Source of the DNA: an uncultured Bacteroidota bacterium
GTDB lineage: Bacteria; Bacteroidota; Bacteroidia; Flavobacteriales; Schleiferiaceae
DNA: 8,137 nt
Assembly: GCA_913056475.1 (NCBI GenBank)
Contig: CAJXMS010000092.1
Coordinates: forward strand, 1-8,137
Direction: 5' to 3'
In this document: piece after piece, positions 6,800-8,137 of the stretch
Layout: each line of letters begins with the position of its first letter
How positions within the stretch are numbered: the first letter of the stretch is position 1
Notes under the pieces: model-generated
What the model saw: the letters and a program-made list of their open reading frames with translations, nothing else
What the model was told of the DNA's origin: nothing
Database searches by the model: none
Program-made: the position numbers and the translations under genes

Positions 6800-7333
6800 A
6801 TGCAGCACGAAATCAAGGGCTTTGAAATTGAATTTGCCGGTCTTAAAGAAGGGATGCACCAGTATCAATTCGAGCTGGGGCCCACGTTCTTTGCGGAATT
6901 TGACTACGGCGATTTTCAAGAGCCCCTCTTCCAGGCCGAGGTGCAAATGGAAAAAAAGAGTCGCTCCCTGGAGTTTCAGTTTAAAGTAAAAGGAGATGCC
7001 CTGGTTTATTGTGACATCACCACCGATCCTTTTCGACTGCCCATGGAGCAGCAAACGCAGCTTCAGGTGAAATTTGGGGCCTCCTTTGACGATACAGACG
7101 AGGCCATCCTCTGGCTACCCGAGGCCGCACACCGGCTCAATGTAGCCCAGTATCTCTACGAACTAGCCGTGCTGGCCCGCCCGCTTAAGGTAGTTCATCC
7201 CGAGGTAGCAAAAGGCAAACGCGGCCAGGAAGCCCTCCAAAAACTGCAAGAGCTGAGCCCTGAAAATCGCGCTGAGCAAAAAGAAGACGAAATAGACCCC
7301 CGTTGGGATAAACTTAAAGACCTCCTTAATTAA
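6800..7333 (+). CDS. DUF177 / YceD family protein
   Basis: Member of the DUF177 (YceD) family, which lies next to rpmF across most bacteria. In E. coli and plants its relatives are linked to 23S rRNA accumulation, so a role in large-subunit biogenesis is likely but not shown here. The protein has 177 residues, soluble and acidic, with no signal peptide or membrane segment. Sequence features fitting the family are the central segment VKGDALVYCDITTDPFRLP (about 63-81), where only one cysteine (Cys71) of the usual conserved strand remains. The C-terminal DPRWDKLKDLL at 166-176 is the characteristic family ending. The region around 130-165 is charged and probably flexible. The ATG at 6800 follows directly after a strong TAnnTTTG promoter, which supports the start. 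rpmF begins 24 bp after the stop, so the two are almost certainly one transcript. The call rests on the C-terminal motif plus gene order; primary sequence similarity in this family is low. Confidence 0.85.
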   Translation: MQHEIKGFEIEFAGLKEGMHQYQFELGPTFFAEFDYGDFQEPLFQAEVQMEKKSRSLEFQFKVKGDALVYCDITTDPFRLPMEQQTQLQVKFGASFDDTDEAILWLPEAAHRLNVAQYLYELAVLARPLKVVHPEVAKGKRGQEALQKLQELSPENRAEQKEDEIDPRWDKLKDLLN

Positions 7334-7357
7334 AAAAACCCATTAATATCTCTCCGT

Positions 7358-7549
7358 ATGGCACATCCTAAACGCCGCCAAAGCACCACTCGCCGCGACA
7401 AGCGCCGCACCCACTACAAAGCCAAGATGCCCACCATCGCCAAGGATCCTACCACGGGCGAGCCCCATCTTTATCACCGGGCCCACTGGCACGAAGGCAA
7501 GCTCTATTACAAGGGCAAGGTGGTGCTCGAAAAAGAAGCAGCAGAGTAA
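7358..7549 (+). CDS. rpmF: 50S ribosomal protein L32
   Basis: Small basic protein (63 residues) of the large ribosomal subunit, located near the peptide exit region. The start MAHPKRRQSTTRRDKRRTHY is diagnostic for L32: the N-terminal arm rich in Arg and Lys contacts 23S rRNA. The second half (GEPHLYHRAHWHEGKLYYKG) contains no cysteine, so this is the zinc-independent form; many L32 proteins carry two Cys pairs forming a zinc ribbon here. It lies 24 bp after yceD in the same transcript. An intrinsic terminator follows 44 bp after the stop, so the yceD-rpmF unit appears to end here rather than run straight into fabH. Confidence 0.97.
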   Translation: MAHPKRRQSTTRRDKRRTHYKAKMPTIAKDPTTGEPHLYHRAHWHEGKLYYKGKVVLEKEAAE

Positions 7550-7592
7550 TAAAAGGCTACCCGCTCTGCGGCACCGCCATTACCGAATCGAG

Positions 7593-7616
7593 AGAAGCCC
7601 TTCTGGGGGCTTTTTT
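7593..7616 (+). terminator. Rho-independent terminator after rpmF
   Basis: AAGCCC at 7595-7600 pairs with GGGCTT at 7607-7612 around a 6-nt loop, extendable by one G-U and one A-T pair. The stem runs into six T residues at 7611-7616. This is a classical intrinsic terminator for yceD-rpmF on the plus strand. Confidence 0.85.
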
Positions 7617-7639
7617 CATTTGGGCCTGGCGGCCAAATG
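7617..7639. repeat. Strong inverted repeat between the rpmF terminator and the fabH promoter
   Basis: CATTTGG at 7617-7623 is exactly complementary to CCAAATG at 7633-7639. With one bulged G (7624) the stem extends through CC/GG (7625-7626 with 7631-7632) to 9 bp closed by a TGGC tetraloop. It starts on the base after the terminator T-run and lies 18 bp upstream of the predicted fabH -33 element. No T-run follows. It could be an operator for fabH, part of a double terminator, or an RNA processing or 3'-end structure. The pairing is seen; the role is inferred. Confidence 0.6.
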
Positions 7640-7657
7640 TGGGTCCGCCCCCCTTTC

Positions 7658-7686
7658 TTGTCACTTGCACATATTGGTTACTTTTG
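7658..7686 (+). promoter_or_regulatory. Bacteroidota-type promoter of fabH
   Basis: TTG at 7658-7660, an 18-bp spacer and TACTTTTG at 7679-7686 form an exact TTG/TAnnTTTG pair 39 bp before the fabH ATG. Together with the terminator just upstream it indicates that fabH starts its own transcription unit. Confidence 0.7.
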
Positions 7687-7725
7687 GCCCTCCTATCTGA
7701 TTGAGGGGCCATTAACCCACTTTCC

Positions 7726-8137
7726 ATGGCAAAACATGCAGCGATTACCTCCTTAGGAGCCTATCTGCCGGAATACCGGCTTACCAACGAGGTTTTGGAA
7801 ACCATGGTAGAAACCTCCGATGAGTGGATCACCACCCGCACGGGCATCAAAGAAAGGCGCATTCTGCGGGAGAAAGGACAGGGCGTTTCTTTCATGGGCA
7901 TTCGTGCCGCCCGGGAAGCCCTGGATCGCCGGGGCCTGGACCCTAAAGAGCTGGATGCCATTTTTTTTAGTACCGTTACCCCGGATATGCCCGTGGCCAG
8001 CTCCGCCGCTTGGGTGGGAAGTGAGCTGGGGGCCGATAATGCCTTTGCTTACGATCTTCAGGCCGCCTGCAGCGGCTTTCTCTACGGGCTCTTTACCGCT
8101 TCCCAGTACATCGAATCGGGCCGGATGCAAAAAGTCT
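7726..8137 (+). CDS. fabH: 3-oxoacyl-ACP synthase III, N-terminal part (3' truncated by window)
   Basis: FabH (KAS III) condenses acetyl-CoA or a branched acyl-CoA with malonyl-ACP, the first condensation of type II fatty acid synthesis. The ATG at 7726 opens a frame that stays open to the window end: 137 complete residues plus one base, out of about 330 in the family. Diagnostic stretches are GAYLPEYRLTN at 11-21, SDEWITTRTGIKERRI at 31-46 and the active-site segment DLQAACSGF, with the nucleophile Cys115 encoded at 8068-8070. The start gives the usual short lead (MAKHAAI) before the first beta strand, and it lies 39 bp after a TAnnTTTG promoter. The E. coli neighbour plsX is missing between rpmF and this gene. 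In many Bacteroidota, as I recall, fabH in this place is followed by accB and accC, which would lie beyond the window. His and Asn of the catalytic triad fall outside the window. Confidence 0.94.
   Translation, partial: MAKHAAITSLGAYLPEYRLTNEVLETMVETSDEWITTRTGIKERRILREKGQGVSFMGIRAAREALDRRGLDPKELDAIFFSTVTPDMPVASSAAWVGSELGADNAFAYDLQAACSGFLYGLFTASQYIESGRMQKV

Noticed and set aside
1..8137. Possible defence system, biosynthetic cluster, mobile element or CRISPR array
   Set aside because: No transposase, integrase, nuclease, repeat-spacer pattern, tRNA or terminal repeats were seen. All genes but one belong to common housekeeping families.

Overview
This window looks like an ordinary chromosomal stretch from a fairly GC-rich member of the Bacteroidota, possibly a Saprospiria/Lewinella-like lineage (that rank is a guess). 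Three things support the phylum. A large secreted protein ends in a type IX secretion (T9SS, gliding-motility-associated) C-terminal domain. Three genes are preceded by exact matches to the Bacteroidota -7 promoter box TAnnTTTG. The ribosomal protein L32 is the cysteine-free type with an HRAHWHEGKLYY-like core that I associate with the phylum.

Layout. Positions 1-693 (+) hold the C-terminal third of dxs (DXP synthase), cut by the window edge. Convergent to it, on the minus strand, are ribE (riboflavin synthase, 768-1379) and, 41 bp upstream of ribE, a gene of about 2.7 kb for a multidomain surface or secreted protein (1421-4081). That protein has a signal peptide, two DPDGD-bearing Ig/cadherin-like segments, about four fibronectin-III-like segments and the T9SS sorting domain. 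A 142-bp divergent region (4082-4223) separates it from pepA (M17 leucyl aminopeptidase, 4224-5642, +), which overlaps pdxA (5639-6715, +) by ATGA. After an 84-bp gap with a strong promoter come a DUF177/YceD protein (6800-7333) and rpmF (L32, 7358-7549). The 176-bp gap after rpmF carries an intrinsic terminator, a second strong hairpin and a fresh promoter. It leads into fabH (7726 to the window end, truncated).

How the genes fit together. Most are housekeeping metabolism: isoprenoid precursor and DXP supply (dxs), riboflavin (ribE), pyridoxal phosphate (pdxA), peptide turnover (pepA), ribosome assembly (yceD, rpmF) and fatty acid initiation (fabH). DXP made by Dxs is also a co-substrate of PdxJ together with the PdxA product, so dxs and pdxA belong to converging routes. 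yceD-rpmF-fabH is a widely conserved cluster, but plsX, which sits between rpmF and fabH in E. coli, is absent here. The T9SS cargo gene is the one accessory-looking element.

I found no tRNA, rRNA, CRISPR array, insertion sequence, phage gene or convincing new multigene system. The most interesting items are the cysteine-rich T9SS cargo protein, the structured rpmF-fabH spacer and the divergent C-terminal domain of Dxs.
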